Positions 16,951 to 25,341 of a stretch of 64,000 bases of DNA are shown piece by piece. The stretch comes from Pseudomonas sp. WN033 (GTDB lineage: Bacteria; Pseudomonadota; Gammaproteobacteria; Pseudomonadales; Pseudomonadaceae). Position 1 is the first letter of the stretch. Each line of letters begins with the position of its first letter. The notes below the pieces were generated by a model, which searched no databases, was not told the origin of the DNA, and saw only the letters and a program-made list of their open reading frames with translations. Where the stretch lies: positions 145,490-209,489 of the forward strand of contig NSKG01000007.1 in assembly GCA_002287035.1 (NCBI GenBank), read 5' to 3'. Position numbers and translations under genes: made by a program.

Positions 16951-17994
16951 TCAGCGGCTGGCCAGTGTGCCGGCCGACAGGTTACGGTCAAACAGCATTT
17001 CACGGGCCGGGGCCCGGACCCGATAGTTGATGCTCACCAGCACCAGTAACAGCACCGCACCGAAAGCGTTATGAGCCACGGCCACGGCCAGCGGCAGGTG
17101 CGCCAGCACATTGGTAATGCCCAGCCCGACCTGAATCGCCAACGCCAGCAGCAGCAGTCCGGCCAACCGGCCAAGCCCGGCACCAAGCAGACGCCAGGCC
17201 AGCAGCAATACCAACAGCGTGGTGATCAGCGCCCCGATCCGGTGGCTCAGATGAATGGCGGTACGCCCTGGGCCATCGAGCATGCCGCCCAGATAATTGG
17301 GGCCGATCTCCTGAAACACATTGAAGCCAGCGGCAAAGTCCATGTTGTCCGGCCACCACTGGCCATGGCAGGTTGGCAGATCGACACAGGCTACCGCTGC
17401 ATAATTACTGCTGACCCAGCCACCCAGGGTGATCTGGGCAATGACCACCAGCAACACCAGCCGGGCCAGATTACGCAGCCGGGCCATGGCTGGACTGGGA
17501 GCCAGCGGGTTCAGACCGCCGTGTAGACGCAAACCCAGCAGCAGCAACAGACTCAGAGTGGCGAAACCGCCGAGCAGGTGGGCGGTAACTACCTGAGGCC
17601 AGAGCTTGAGAGTCACGGTCCACATGCCGAACGCAGCCTGACAGATCACCAGTACCAGCAGCCCCCAGGCCAATCCCACGGGATAGCCGGGACGCTGGCG
17701 CTGCTTCAGGCTCAGCAGCGCCAGGCCGAGGATCAACAGGCCGAGAATACCGGCGGCATAACGGTGAATCATTTCCGCCCAGGCCTTGAAGGCCTCGACT
17801 GGGTCATCCGGGAAGCGCATTTGGGCCAGCTCCAGAGCTGCGTCGCTACGCGGTACGCTGAGAAACCCGTAGCAGCCGGGCCAGTCCGGGCAGCCGAGGC
17901 CGGCATGTACCAGCCGGGTATAGGCCCCGAGAATCACCACCACAAAGCCGAAACCAAGGGCAATCAAGGCAAACAGATATCCGGGTTTACGCAT
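16951..17994 (-). CDS. ctaA: Haem A synthase CtaA (COX15 family)
   Basis: A 347-residue, eight-helix membrane protein that oxidises the C8 methyl of haem O to give haem A for the aa3 oxidase. The first-half haem/active-site motif GAYTRLVHAGLGCPDWPGCYGF and the HRYAAGILGL histidine are clear, as are second-half histidines in AIHLSHRIGALIT and AVAHNAFGA. The paired cysteines in VACVDLPTCHGQWWP are also family-typical. Start ATG 17994 is three bases after the stop of the upstream hypothetical gene, so they are co-translated. Confidence 0.95.
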   Translation of the reverse strand: MRKPGYLFALIALGFGFVVVILGAYTRLVHAGLGCPDWPGCYGFLSVPRSDAALELAQMRFPDDPVEAFKAWAEMIHRYAAGILGLLILGLALLSLKQRQRPGYPVGLAWGLLVLVICQAAFGMWTVTLKLWPQVVTAHLLGGFATLSLLLLLGLRLHGGLNPLAPSPAMARLRNLARLVLLVVIAQITLGGWVSSNYAAVACVDLPTCHGQWWPDNMDFAAGFNVFQEIGPNYLGGMLDGPGRTAIHLSHRIGALITTLLVLLLAWRLLGAGLGRLAGLLLLALAIQVGLGITNVLAHLPLAVAVAHNAFGAVLLLVLVSINYRVRAPAREMLFDRNLSAGTLASR

Positions 17995-17997
17995 GGC

Positions 17998-18603
17998 TCA
18001 GCCCACCTTGGAAACTTTCATCAGGTACTTAAGGTCGTCCAGCAGCCGCTTGGCCGGCTCGCCCTGCTCGTGATGCAGGACCACTGTGCCGAGTGGGTCA
18101 ACCAGCCACAATTGAGCGCCCTGGCGCCAGTGCTCAGGCTGTTGATGCAGGCTGTCCTGATAGGCCGCGGCGTCCAGCCGGGCCTGGGCCAGACGCGGAA
18201 ATTCATCCAGCCGGGCTGCCACCGCTGGCTCAAGCTCACCGCTCAGCGCCAGCACATGCTGAGCCCGGCCGGACTCGCGACCCAGTGCGACATGGATCTG
18301 CCGGGCGGTATGCACCAGTTCCAGGCAGGCGCTGTCGCAGTTGCCATTGACCGTAACCAGCAGGCGCCAGGGAGCGCCATAACCGACCGGCTCCAACCCG
18401 ATACCCCAGTCGCCCAGGCTCATGGCCGGTTCCACCAGCGGCGTTCTGTTGGTCTGGCTGTCGGGTATGCCGATATCCAGTTTGACCATGACCCAGGCGG
18501 CCAGCATGGGCCCGACCACCACGGCGATGATCGCCAGCAATTTAAGCTGGCCACGGCGTTGTGGGACCTGGTTGTTATAGCTGTTGTCAGTCGCACTCAT
18601 CAT
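17998..18603 (-). CDS. Conserved oxidase-region membrane-anchored protein
   Basis: A 201-residue protein with one N-terminal membrane segment (KLLAIIAVVVGPMLAAWVMVKL) and a periplasmic domain. That domain contains a thioredoxin-like stretch (WRLLVTVNGNCDSACLELVHTARQIHVALG) with CDSAC in a position similar to the CxxxC of SCO proteins. It is conserved in pseudomonads between the SURF1 and ctaA genes, and likely serves oxidase biogenesis or copper handling (inference from context and fold). GGGGGA precedes ATG 18603; the gene overlaps the end of SURF1. Confidence 0.75.
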   Translation of the reverse strand: MMSATDNSYNNQVPQRRGQLKLLAIIAVVVGPMLAAWVMVKLDIGIPDSQTNRTPLVEPAMSLGDWGIGLEPVGYGAPWRLLVTVNGNCDSACLELVHTARQIHVALGRESGRAQHVLALSGELEPAVAARLDEFPRLAQARLDAAAYQDSLHQQPEHWRQGAQLWLVDPLGTVVLHHEQGEPAKRLLDDLKYLMKVSKVG

Positions 18604-19351
18604 GGTGTTTCCCCCGGGGTTCGGGCCGCAAACCGGCCCAAATGAACAAACCCAGCAAAGCCGTGGCCAGGGCGAACCATTGCACGGCGTAGCCGGTGTG
18701 TTTGCTGGCGGTCATCGGCAGACCGGGCCAGTCGAGTTGGAAAGCCGCCGGGCTGCCGTCGGTCAGACGGGCCAGCCAGGGCTGCAAGAGAAGTTGGCTG
18801 CTGCCGGCAAACTGCTCCGGATCAAGCCGGGTAATCAGCCGCGGCCAGCCGGCACTGGCCGAATCATCCGCCAGGCTGAAACCCTCGGCGGCAGCCGGGA
18901 GGGTTTCGGCATACAGGTTGAGGATTTCTGTCGGCGTAGCGATGACCGGCAACTGGCGCCGGTCAGGCCAGGCCAGCCAGCCACGGTTGACCACCAGCCA
19001 CAGATTGCTGGGCTGATCATGGAAGGCTTGCAGTACTTCCACACCAGCCCGACCGTCACGGGTGCGGTTGTCCAGCAACCAGATATGACGGGCATCGAAC
19101 CGACCCTGCAGCAACAGTGGCTGCCAGGCTGGCAAGCGGCTGGCGTCCTGACTGGCGAGACTAACCGGCGGGCTGAGGCGTTGCGCGCTCATGGCCGCCT
19201 CGAGTTGCCGCTTCTGCTCGGCCCGGTCGAGTTGCCACAGACCGAGGCTGATCAGGATCGGCAGAAAGGTCAGGGTGAACAGCCAGAGTGGCCAGCCCGG
19301 CGCAAAGCGGGGGTGCTGCCGAGGCTGTTCTTCGCTAACGCTCATGACCAT
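18587..19351 (-). CDS. SURF1 family oxidase assembly protein
   Basis: A 254-residue protein with the SURF1 layout: an N-terminal membrane helix (LWLFTLTFLPILISLGLWQLDRAEQK), a periplasmic domain with WLLDNRTRDGRAGVEVL and WLVVNRGWLAWPDRR, and a second helix at the C-terminus (AVQWFALATALLGLFIWAGL). SURF1 proteins help place haem A in cytochrome c oxidase subunit I. I take ATG 19351, which has GGAG six bases upstream; a GTG at 19363 is also open. It overlaps the next gene and starts the minus-strand assembly operon. Confidence 0.9.
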   Translation of the reverse strand: MVMSVSEEQPRQHPRFAPGWPLWLFTLTFLPILISLGLWQLDRAEQKRQLEAAMSAQRLSPPVSLASQDASRLPAWQPLLLQGRFDARHIWLLDNRTRDGRAGVEVLQAFHDQPSNLWLVVNRGWLAWPDRRQLPVIATPTEILNLYAETLPAAAEGFSLADDSASAGWPRLITRLDPEQFAGSSQLLLQPWLARLTDGSPAAFQLDWPGLPMTASKHTGYAVQWFALATALLGLFIWAGLRPEPRGKHHDECD

Positions 19352-19409
19352 CGCCGGCTCCACCTGGGTCTATACTGAAATGACTCTTCACCGCCATGGA
19401 CCTTCACTC

Positions 19410-19619
19410 ATGCTCTTGAAACTGACCATCCTGGTATTGCTGGCGGCCATCGTGGCCAGCCTGTTCAGCGGCCTGTTCTTTCTGGTTAGAGACACCACCA
19501 ATACCGGCCGGCTGGTCAGCGCGCTCAGTGTACGCATTGCGCTGACGGTCGCGGTGGTGCTGCTGATTGCCTGGGGCTTCTGGTCAGGGCAGTTGGCCTG
19601 GCATGCCCCCTGGCTCTAG
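19410..19619 (+). CDS. Twin-transmembrane DUF2909 protein
   Basis: A 69-residue protein made of two membrane helices (LTILVLLAAIVASLFSGLFFLV and RIALTVAVVLLIAWGFWSG) joined by the short loop RDTTNTGRLVSALSV. This matches the small DUF2909 family found beside cytochrome c oxidase genes. Function is unknown; it could be an accessory subunit or assembly factor (inference). It lies on the plus strand between coxC and the SURF1 gene. A longer in-frame extension upstream overlaps SURF1 and is not credible. Confidence 0.8.
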   Translation: MLLKLTILVLLAAIVASLFSGLFFLVRDTTNTGRLVSALSVRIALTVAVVLLIAWGFWSGQLAWHAPWL

Positions 19620-19623
19620 GATC

Positions 19624-19754
19624 TGTGCGAAAAGGGCCTACGCTCGGTGATGCTGCGTTAAAAACAGGCTCAGAATGCTCATTTACAACCGGTAAACTCC
19701 GCTTCTTCGCCTGTTTTTGCCTTGCCTGACCTTCGCTCGGCGACCTTTCGTACA
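19624..19754. repeat. Long imperfect palindromic intergenic repeat
   Basis: The ~130-base region between two convergent genes folds into an imperfect hairpin with arms of ~60 bases. The ends pair (TGTGCGAAA with TTTCGTACA), as do AAAAACAGGC (left arm) with GCCTGTTTTT (right arm) and TTTAC with GTAAA around an ACCGGT-like centre. I recall similar sequences in other Pseudomonas genomes, so it is probably a dispersed element, and it may also act as a bidirectional terminator for coxC and the DUF2909 gene. Confidence 0.65.
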
Positions 19755-19795
19755 GACCCTGGCGCCGCTGAAAACAACCTACTCCCCATCGGCTC

Positions 19796-20671
19796 TTAAA
19801 AGATGTAGACAAAAATAAACAGCCCGACCCAGACCACATCCACAAAGTGCCAGTACCAGGCCGCTGCCTCGAAGCCAAAGTGCTGCTCGGGGGTGAAGTG
19901 GCCCTTGTAGACCCGGATCAGAATGATCCCCAGGATCAGCGCGCCCATGGTCACGTGGGCGCCGTGGAAACCGGTGAGCATGAAGAAGGTGGCACCGTAG
20001 ATCCCGGAGTTCAGGGTCAGCCCCAGGTCGCGATAGGCGTGCACGTATTCGGCGATCTGGAAGCCGAGGAACACCACCCCCAATACCACGGTCAGCAACA
20101 GCCAGTTCTGCAGGGCCTTACGCTTGTTGGCCCGCAGGGCGTGGTGAGCGAAGGTCACGGTGACACTGGAGCTGATCAGGATGATGGTATTGAGCAGCGG
20201 CAGCTGCCACGGGCTGATGATCTCGCTTGGCCCCTGGAACCGACCTGGATCGGGGTTTTCCATCAGCGGCCAGGCGAACTCGAAATTGGGCCACAGCAGC
20301 TCGCCGGTCATCACCTTGTCGCCGGCACCACCCAGCCAGGGCCCGGCCAGGGTGCGAACATAGAACAGCGCACCGAAGAAGGCGGCAAAGAACATCACCT
20401 CGGAAAAGATGAACCAGCCCATGCCCAGGCGAAACGAGCGATCCATCTGCGGGCTGTAGAGGCCCTGACGGCTTTCATCGATCACATGACTGAACCAGCC
20501 GAACATCATGTAGGCGATGATCAGCGCCCCGGTAAAGAAGATCAGGTGCCCGGACTGGCCGGAGCTGTTCATCATGGTGCCGGCCCCGATCACGGTGACC
20601 AGCAGACCGACGGAGCCGACAATCGGCCATTTGCTCTGCGCCGGTACGTAGTAGGTTTGGTGACTCGCCAT
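19796..20671 (-). CDS. coxC: Cytochrome c oxidase subunit III
   Basis: A 291-residue subunit III of the aa3-type oxidase with seven membrane helices. Diagnostic stretches are RLGMGWFIFSEVMFFAAFFGALFY, TIILISSSVTVTFAHHAL and FFMLTGFHGAHVTMGALIL, ending AAAWYWHFVDVVWVGLFIFVYIF. It is the fourth gene of the coxB-ctaD-ctaG-coxC operon. The interhelix loop with the extended sequence around DKVMTGELLWPNFEFAWPLMENPDPG is typical of pseudomonad/gammaproteobacterial proteins of ~290 residues. Confidence 0.95.
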   Translation of the reverse strand: MASHQTYYVPAQSKWPIVGSVGLLVTVIGAGTMMNSSGQSGHLIFFTGALIIAYMMFGWFSHVIDESRQGLYSPQMDRSFRLGMGWFIFSEVMFFAAFFGALFYVRTLAGPWLGGAGDKVMTGELLWPNFEFAWPLMENPDPGRFQGPSEIISPWQLPLLNTIILISSSVTVTFAHHALRANKRKALQNWLLLTVVLGVVFLGFQIAEYVHAYRDLGLTLNSGIYGATFFMLTGFHGAHVTMGALILGIILIRVYKGHFTPEQHFGFEAAAWYWHFVDVVWVGLFIFVYIF

Positions 20672-20703
20672 CTGTTGTTCTCCTTGTAAGGCAGTCAGAT
20701 CAA

Positions 20704-21267
20704 TCAGTGCAGGCCGGCCAGATCAAGGCTGGCAGCCATGCGCTCGGTCACATCAAACAGGGTATAGGCCAGGGTCAGACGCCGGACATCGCCGGGCAGA
20801 CCTGGGTCGACGATAAAGCGCACCGGCATTTCCACCCGTTCACCCGGCTGCAATACCTGCTGGGTAAAGCAGAAACACTCGGTCTTGTGGAAATAGGCAG
20901 CGGCCTTGGACGGCGACACGCTGGGAATCGCCTGGGCCACCATCGGCCGGTCGGTCGGGTTGTGGGCGATGAAGTTCATGGTGTGGGCCTCGCCCGGGTG
21001 CAGGACGATCTCGGCTGCCTCCGGGCCGAACGACCAGATCATGCCCTCGGCGTTGCTGGAAATGAACTGGACCCGCACATTACGCTGCTCGTCCACGCCC
21101 TGCACGCTGCCCTGAAAGGCGCTGTTGCTGGTCTTGCCATTGATGCCGAAGGCCTCGCACATCACATCGTAGATGGGCACCAGCAGGAAACCGAAGCCGA
21201 ACATGCCGACCACCAGTAGCAACAGGCGACCGACCAGACGTTTGGTACTCAGGCCTTCTTCGTTCAT
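20704..21267 (-). CDS. ctaG: Cytochrome c oxidase assembly protein CtaG (COX11 family)
   Basis: A 187-residue, single-pass membrane protein that inserts copper into the CuB site of subunit I. The membrane helix (LLLLVVGMFGFGFLLVPIY) is followed by the periplasmic domain with the copper ligands KTECFCFTQQVLQPGE (CFCF motif) and the conserved MPVRFIVDP. ATG 21267 follows GGAGGTTGTC. An open frame continues upstream to 21393 but runs into ctaD. It lies between ctaD and coxC in the usual order. Confidence 0.94.
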   Translation of the reverse strand: MNEEGLSTKRLVGRLLLLVVGMFGFGFLLVPIYDVMCEAFGINGKTSNSAFQGSVQGVDEQRNVRVQFISSNAEGMIWSFGPEAAEIVLHPGEAHTMNFIAHNPTDRPMVAQAIPSVSPSKAAAYFHKTECFCFTQQVLQPGERVEMPVRFIVDPGLPGDVRRLTLAYTLFDVTERMAASLDLAGLH

Positions 21268-21280
21268 GACAACCTCCGCG

Positions 21281-22864
21281 TTATTTGACTTCCGGCGGGG
21301 TGCTGAAGGTGTGATAGGGCGCCGGTGACGGCACCGTCCACTCCAGCCCGTCGGCACCGTCCCAGGGCTTGGCCGCAGCTTTCTTGCCGCCACGGATGCA
21401 CTTGATGACGATGAACAGGAACAGCAACTGGGTAACCCCGAACATGAACGCCCCCACCGAGGAGATCATGTTGAAGTTGGCGAACATCATGTGATAGTCC
21501 GGAATCCGCCGCGGCATACCGGCCAGACCGACAAAGTGCATCGGGAAGAACGCCAGGTTCATGCCGATGAAGCTCATCCAGAAGTGGGTCTTGGCCAGCA
21601 CTTCGTCGTACATATGGCCGGTCCATTTCGGCAGCCAGTAGTAGGCCGAGGCGAAAATCCCGAAGATCGCCCCGGGCACCAGCACATAGTGGAAATGGGC
21701 AACCACGAAGTAGGTGTCGTGATACTGGAAGTCAGCCGGAGCGATCGCCAGCATCAACCCGGAAAAACCGCCGATGGTGAACAGAATCACGAAGGCCACG
21801 GAGAACAGCATCGGCGCCTCGAAACTCAGAGAGCCCCGGAACATGGTGGTCACCCAGTTGAACACCTTCACCCCGGTTGGCACCGCGATCAGCATGGTGG
21901 CGTACATGAAGAACAGCTCACCGGTCAGCGGAATGCCGACGGTAAACATGTGGTGGGCCCAGACCACGAACGACAGGAACGCAATCGCCGCAGTGGCATA
22001 GACCATCGAGGTGTAGCCGAACAGCGGTTTGCGGCTGAACGCCGGGATGATCGCACTGACCGCACCGAACGCCGGCAGGATCATGATGTAGACCTCGGGA
22101 TGCCCGAAGAACCAGAAGATGTGCTGGAACATCACCGGATCGCCACCGCCGGCAGCATTGAAGAAGCTGGTGCCGAAGTGGATATCCATCAGCATCATAG
22201 TCACCACCCCGGCCAGTACCGGCATCACCGCAATCAGCAGGAAGGCGGTGATCAGCCAGGTCCAGACGAACAGCGGCATCTTCATCAAGGTCATGCCGGG
22301 GGCGCGCAGGTTGAGGATGGTGGCGATGATGTTGATCGCGCCCATGATCGAACTGATACCGGCGATATGAATGGCGAAGATGAAGAAGGTCACGCTCGGC
22401 GGCGCATAGGTGGTCGATAGCGGCGCGTAGAAGGTCCAGCCGAAGTTCGGCCCGCCTCCAGCCATGAACAGGGTCGAGATCAGCAGCCCGAAAGCCGCCG
22501 GCAGCAGCCAGAAGCTGAAGTTGTTCATCCGCGGCAGGGCCATATCCGGGGCCCCGATCATCATCGGGATCATCCAGTTGGCCAGCCCGACAAAGGCCGG
22601 CATGACTGCGCCGAACACCATGATCAGGCCGTGCATGGTGGTCATCTGATTGAAGAACTCCGGCTCCACCAGTTGCAGCCCCGGCTGGAACAGCTCGGCC
22701 CGAATGACCATGGCCATACAGCCGCCCAGCAGGAACATGGCGAAGCTGAACCACAGGTACATGGTACCGATGTCTTTGTGGTTGGTGGTCAGTACCCAGC
22801 GCATCAGGCCCTTGGCGGGACCATGCGCATGGTCGTCGTGGTGATGATCGATCACTGCACTCAT
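21281..22864 (-). CDS. ctaD: Cytochrome c oxidase subunit I
   Basis: A 527-residue haem-copper oxidase subunit I of the A family. Haem a and a3/CuB histidines are seen in TTMHGLIMVFG, WFFGHPEVYIMILP (the crosslinked His-Tyr pair), VVWAHHMFTVG and YVVAHFHYVL. The D-channel signature NxxxxxxN-like stretch and the K-channel lysine (near PLFGYTSMVYA) are consistent with a proton-pumping aa3 enzyme. The N-terminus is histidine-rich (DHHHDDHAHG). It is co-transcribed with coxB 10 bases upstream. Confidence 0.96.
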   Translation of the reverse strand: MSAVIDHHHDDHAHGPAKGLMRWVLTTNHKDIGTMYLWFSFAMFLLGGCMAMVIRAELFQPGLQLVEPEFFNQMTTMHGLIMVFGAVMPAFVGLANWMIPMMIGAPDMALPRMNNFSFWLLPAAFGLLISTLFMAGGGPNFGWTFYAPLSTTYAPPSVTFFIFAIHIAGISSIMGAINIIATILNLRAPGMTLMKMPLFVWTWLITAFLLIAVMPVLAGVVTMMLMDIHFGTSFFNAAGGGDPVMFQHIFWFFGHPEVYIMILPAFGAVSAIIPAFSRKPLFGYTSMVYATAAIAFLSFVVWAHHMFTVGIPLTGELFFMYATMLIAVPTGVKVFNWVTTMFRGSLSFEAPMLFSVAFVILFTIGGFSGLMLAIAPADFQYHDTYFVVAHFHYVLVPGAIFGIFASAYYWLPKWTGHMYDEVLAKTHFWMSFIGMNLAFFPMHFVGLAGMPRRIPDYHMMFANFNMISSVGAFMFGVTQLLFLFIVIKCIRGGKKAAAKPWDGADGLEWTVPSPAPYHTFSTPPEVK

Positions 22865-22874
22865 GACAGGTCTC

Positions 22875-23999
22875 CTATTGGCCTTGTTTGAACTCGAGGA
22901 TATCCAGCGGGGTTACGACGTCGCCGGTATTGTTGCCCCACGCGTTACGCTCGTAGGTGATGACAGCGGCGATGTCGACTTCCGAGAGCTGGTTGCCGAA
23001 GGCAGCCATGGCAGTGCCAGGGCTACCCTTGACCACGACCTCGATGTGGCCGGGGATGTCGTTGAGCACCATGTCGGTACCCTTGAGTGATGGGAACAGT
23101 GGTGGCAGGCCTTCGCCATTGGGCTGGTGACAGGCCGCGCAAGCAGTGTTGTAGACCCGCTGACCGCGTTCCATCAGCTCGTCCAGGGTCCAGTCTTTCG
23201 CGCGCAGTTCGGCCTCCAGAGCAGCGGCTTCTTTTTTCTCGGCCAGCCAGGCGGCGTAATCTTCTTCGGTCTTGGCCACCACCACGATGGGCATGAAGCC
23301 ATGGTCGCGACCGCAGAGCTCGGCGCATTGCCCCCGGTAGGTGCCAGGCTCGTCGATACGGGTCCAGGCCTCGTTGATGAAGCCGGGGATGGCGTCCTTC
23401 TTGACCGCCAGGGCCGGCACCCACCAGGCATGGATGACGTCGGCGGCGGTTATCAGGAAGCGAACCTTCTTGCCGATTGGCAGAACCAGCGGCTCGTCGA
23501 CTTCCAGCAGGTAGTTCTCGTTCTTGTCGACCCGGTTGTAGATTTCATCGCGGCTGGTGGTCAGGTTGCTCATGAAGGTGACGTCTTCACCCAGATAGCT
23601 GTACTGCCAGCGCCATTGGTAACCGGTGATCAGTACGTCGATATCGGAATCTTCGGTGTCGTAGATTTCGATCAGGGTCTTGGTCGCGGGAATCGCCATG
23701 CCGATCAGGATCAACAGTGGAATCACGGTCCATAGCACTTCAATCGATACGTGCTCGTGGAATTGGGCAGGTTCTGCGCCCTGGGACTTGCGATGCATCA
23801 GCATCGACCAGAACATCACCCCGAAGACGATGATGCCGATGACCACACAGATCCAGAAAATGGTCATGTGCAGATTAAAGATCGAGTGGCTGACCTCGGT
23901 CACCCCCCTCGTCATGTTCATTCCCCAGTCGGCACTAGCGCATGCGCTGAATGCAGACAAGGACAGCCCGGCCAGCCAGGCATATGCAGGTCGCAACAT
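22875..23999 (-). CDS. coxB: Cytochrome c oxidase subunit II with fused cytochrome c domain
   Basis: A 374-residue caa3-type subunit II. A signal peptide is followed by two membrane helices (HMTIFWICVVIGIIVFGVMFW and VLWTVIPLLILIGMAIPAT) and the CuA cupredoxin domain with ligands H190, C225, C229, H233 and M236 (GQCAELCGRDHGFM). The C-terminal domain is a class I cytochrome c with CAACH at 287-291 and Met in the distal part. The start ATG 23999 is preceded by GGGGAACCGGGA. It heads the oxidase operon and receives electrons from soluble or membrane cytochrome c. Confidence 0.95.
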   Translation of the reverse strand: MLRPAYAWLAGLSLSAFSACASADWGMNMTRGVTEVSHSIFNLHMTIFWICVVIGIIVFGVMFWSMLMHRKSQGAEPAQFHEHVSIEVLWTVIPLLILIGMAIPATKTLIEIYDTEDSDIDVLITGYQWRWQYSYLGEDVTFMSNLTTSRDEIYNRVDKNENYLLEVDEPLVLPIGKKVRFLITAADVIHAWWVPALAVKKDAIPGFINEAWTRIDEPGTYRGQCAELCGRDHGFMPIVVVAKTEEDYAAWLAEKKEAAALEAELRAKDWTLDELMERGQRVYNTACAACHQPNGEGLPPLFPSLKGTDMVLNDIPGHIEVVVKGSPGTAMAAFGNQLSEVDIAAVITYERNAWGNNTGDVVTPLDILEFKQGQ

Positions 24000-24416
24000 T
24001 CCCGGTTCCCCTTTATTTTTGTTATCACTCCTGGCGCGTGGGGAACAATGGCCATTAACAGACACGGAGACTGCTAGGACGCCCGAAGGCCGGATAATGG
24101 AGGAGCCGTGCAGCGGCCAATCTCCCTTCCGACCGTAACCCCCCAAAGGCTACCAGACGCTTTGAGTATAGACAGGCATGGAGGCTTGGCAATGTTGCCA
24201 ACAGGTTTTTTTCAAGGTGCGTCAAGAGCCCGGCCTGCCAACATTTGTTAACGGAGGTTGCAGGCATACTCGGCGCCATATGCCAAAATGTTCTTATGGC
24301 TCAGCCCTGAGTCACTTTGACGGCTTTCAGATCCTCTGCTAGCTTCATGTGCTCACCTATATTTACCATCGGATGGCCATCGGGCGCTCGGCTTGCCTGA
24401 CGGCCCTGGAGTACCC
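24000..24416. other. Intergenic region upstream of coxB, no gene found
   Basis: About 420 bases between the divergent coxB operon and the plus-strand gene at 24417. No credible reading frame or RNA gene is seen. It should contain the coxB promoter and a long leader. An imperfect dyad TTGGCAATGTTGCCAA is visible near 24185-24200, but I cannot assign a regulator. Confidence 0.5.
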
Positions 24417-25037
24417 ATGAATATTGCCGCATTACGCCAAAGGGTCAGCGAGGCTCAGCAGCAGACCGGCTTGCGCAGCGCCCTGCGCAGTTGGCTGGAG
24501 CAGCGCATTCCCGCCCTGCACCCGGCCATCAGCTCCCAGGATCAGGCTCTGGATACTTTCCAGGGTTTTGTCGAAGCTTATATCTGTCAGGTACCGGACA
24601 TTCTCGAGGCGGCCCAGAGCGTGGCCGATGCCACCGGACTGCGCCCGGCTTTGATCCCTGTGCTCAAGGTTGCCGAAGCCTTTTTCCTTCAGCCTCCGCA
24701 ATTGCCGGAAGAGCACCAGGGTTTGCTGGCGCTGCTGGATGAAGCCTATCTGGCTCACCGACTGGTTGAGGAGGTCAACGACCTGTACGTGGCCGAGGGC
24801 GGCGAACCGCTGATCCCAATGAACACCACCCGGGCCAATCTGATCGTTCACCAATTGCTGGGTGAGCCTTTCGCCAACCACCTGGATGCCGCCGTCGACG
24901 AAGCAGTCAGCGGGCTATTGCCGAGCCGGCTGGAGCTCAAGGATGCTGACCCAGAACGCCGGCAGGCGCTCTGGGAAGAATGGCCGTGCATGTCTCAGCA
25001 ACTGGGGTTGGATATTCGTCTGCCGAGTATGGCCTGA
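24417..25037 (+). CDS. Conserved hypothetical protein
   Basis: A 206-residue soluble, largely alpha-helical acidic protein beginning MNIAALRQRVSEAQQQTGL. There is no signal peptide, membrane helix or cofactor motif. GGAG lies seven bases before ATG 24417; an upstream start at 24393 is open but lacks a ribosome site. I do not recognise a functional domain. It is convergent with yheV-prlC, from which it is separated by a short hairpin. Confidence 0.7.
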   Translation: MNIAALRQRVSEAQQQTGLRSALRSWLEQRIPALHPAISSQDQALDTFQGFVEAYICQVPDILEAAQSVADATGLRPALIPVLKVAEAFFLQPPQLPEEHQGLLALLDEAYLAHRLVEEVNDLYVAEGGEPLIPMNTTRANLIVHQLLGEPFANHLDAAVDEAVSGLLPSRLELKDADPERRQALWEEWPCMSQQLGLDIRLPSMA

Positions 25038-25048
25038 ATAATCGGAAG

Positions 25049-25068
25049 CTGGGGCCAGCCAGCCCCAG
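25049..25068. terminator. Short bidirectional hairpin
   Basis: CTGGGGC (25049-25055) pairs with GCCCCAG (25062-25068) across a 6-base loop, between convergent genes. It lacks a T run, so it is a weak terminator candidate. Confidence 0.35.
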
Positions 25069-25071
25069 TAT

Positions 25072-25341
25072 TCAGCTGTCCTTCTTCTTCAGCTTGGGGT
25101 TGGGAAAGAACTGCACGGTCTGGCCGCTCTGGGCCTTGGCTGCAACCGGCTTGGGCGCGTTGACCCGGGTCGTCAGTTCCTTGGGTACCGAGTTGCCACG
25201 AGCATCCAGAGTATCGGCATAGCCACAATTGACGCATTCGCGATGTGGCACGCCGTCTTCCTCGAACATGCGTATGGTATCCATCTGACTGCAGGCCGGG
25301 CAGACGGCGCCAGCGATAAAGCGCTTTTTCACCCCGCTCAT
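25072..25341 (-). CDS. yheV: YheV family zinc-ribbon protein
   Basis: An 89-residue protein with an N-terminal zinc ribbon: VCPACSQMDTIRMFEEDG then HRECVNCGYAD (two CxxC pairs). The disordered lysine- and proline-rich tail ends NPKLKKKDS. This matches the YheV/DUF2387 family, which is encoded next to prlC in many gammaproteobacteria. Function is unknown. Its ATG overlaps the prlC stop by four bases, so the pair is translationally coupled. Confidence 0.88.
   Translation of the reverse strand: MSGVKKRFIAGAVCPACSQMDTIRMFEEDGVPHRECVNCGYADTLDARGNSVPKELTTRVNAPKPVAAKAQSGQTVQFFPNPKLKKKDS

Noticed and set aside
15973..18645. Long plus-strand open frames across the cytochrome oxidase assembly genes
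   Set aside because: They are glutamine- and histidine-rich antisense shadows of ctaB, ctaA and neighbours, without ribosome sites or family resemblance.
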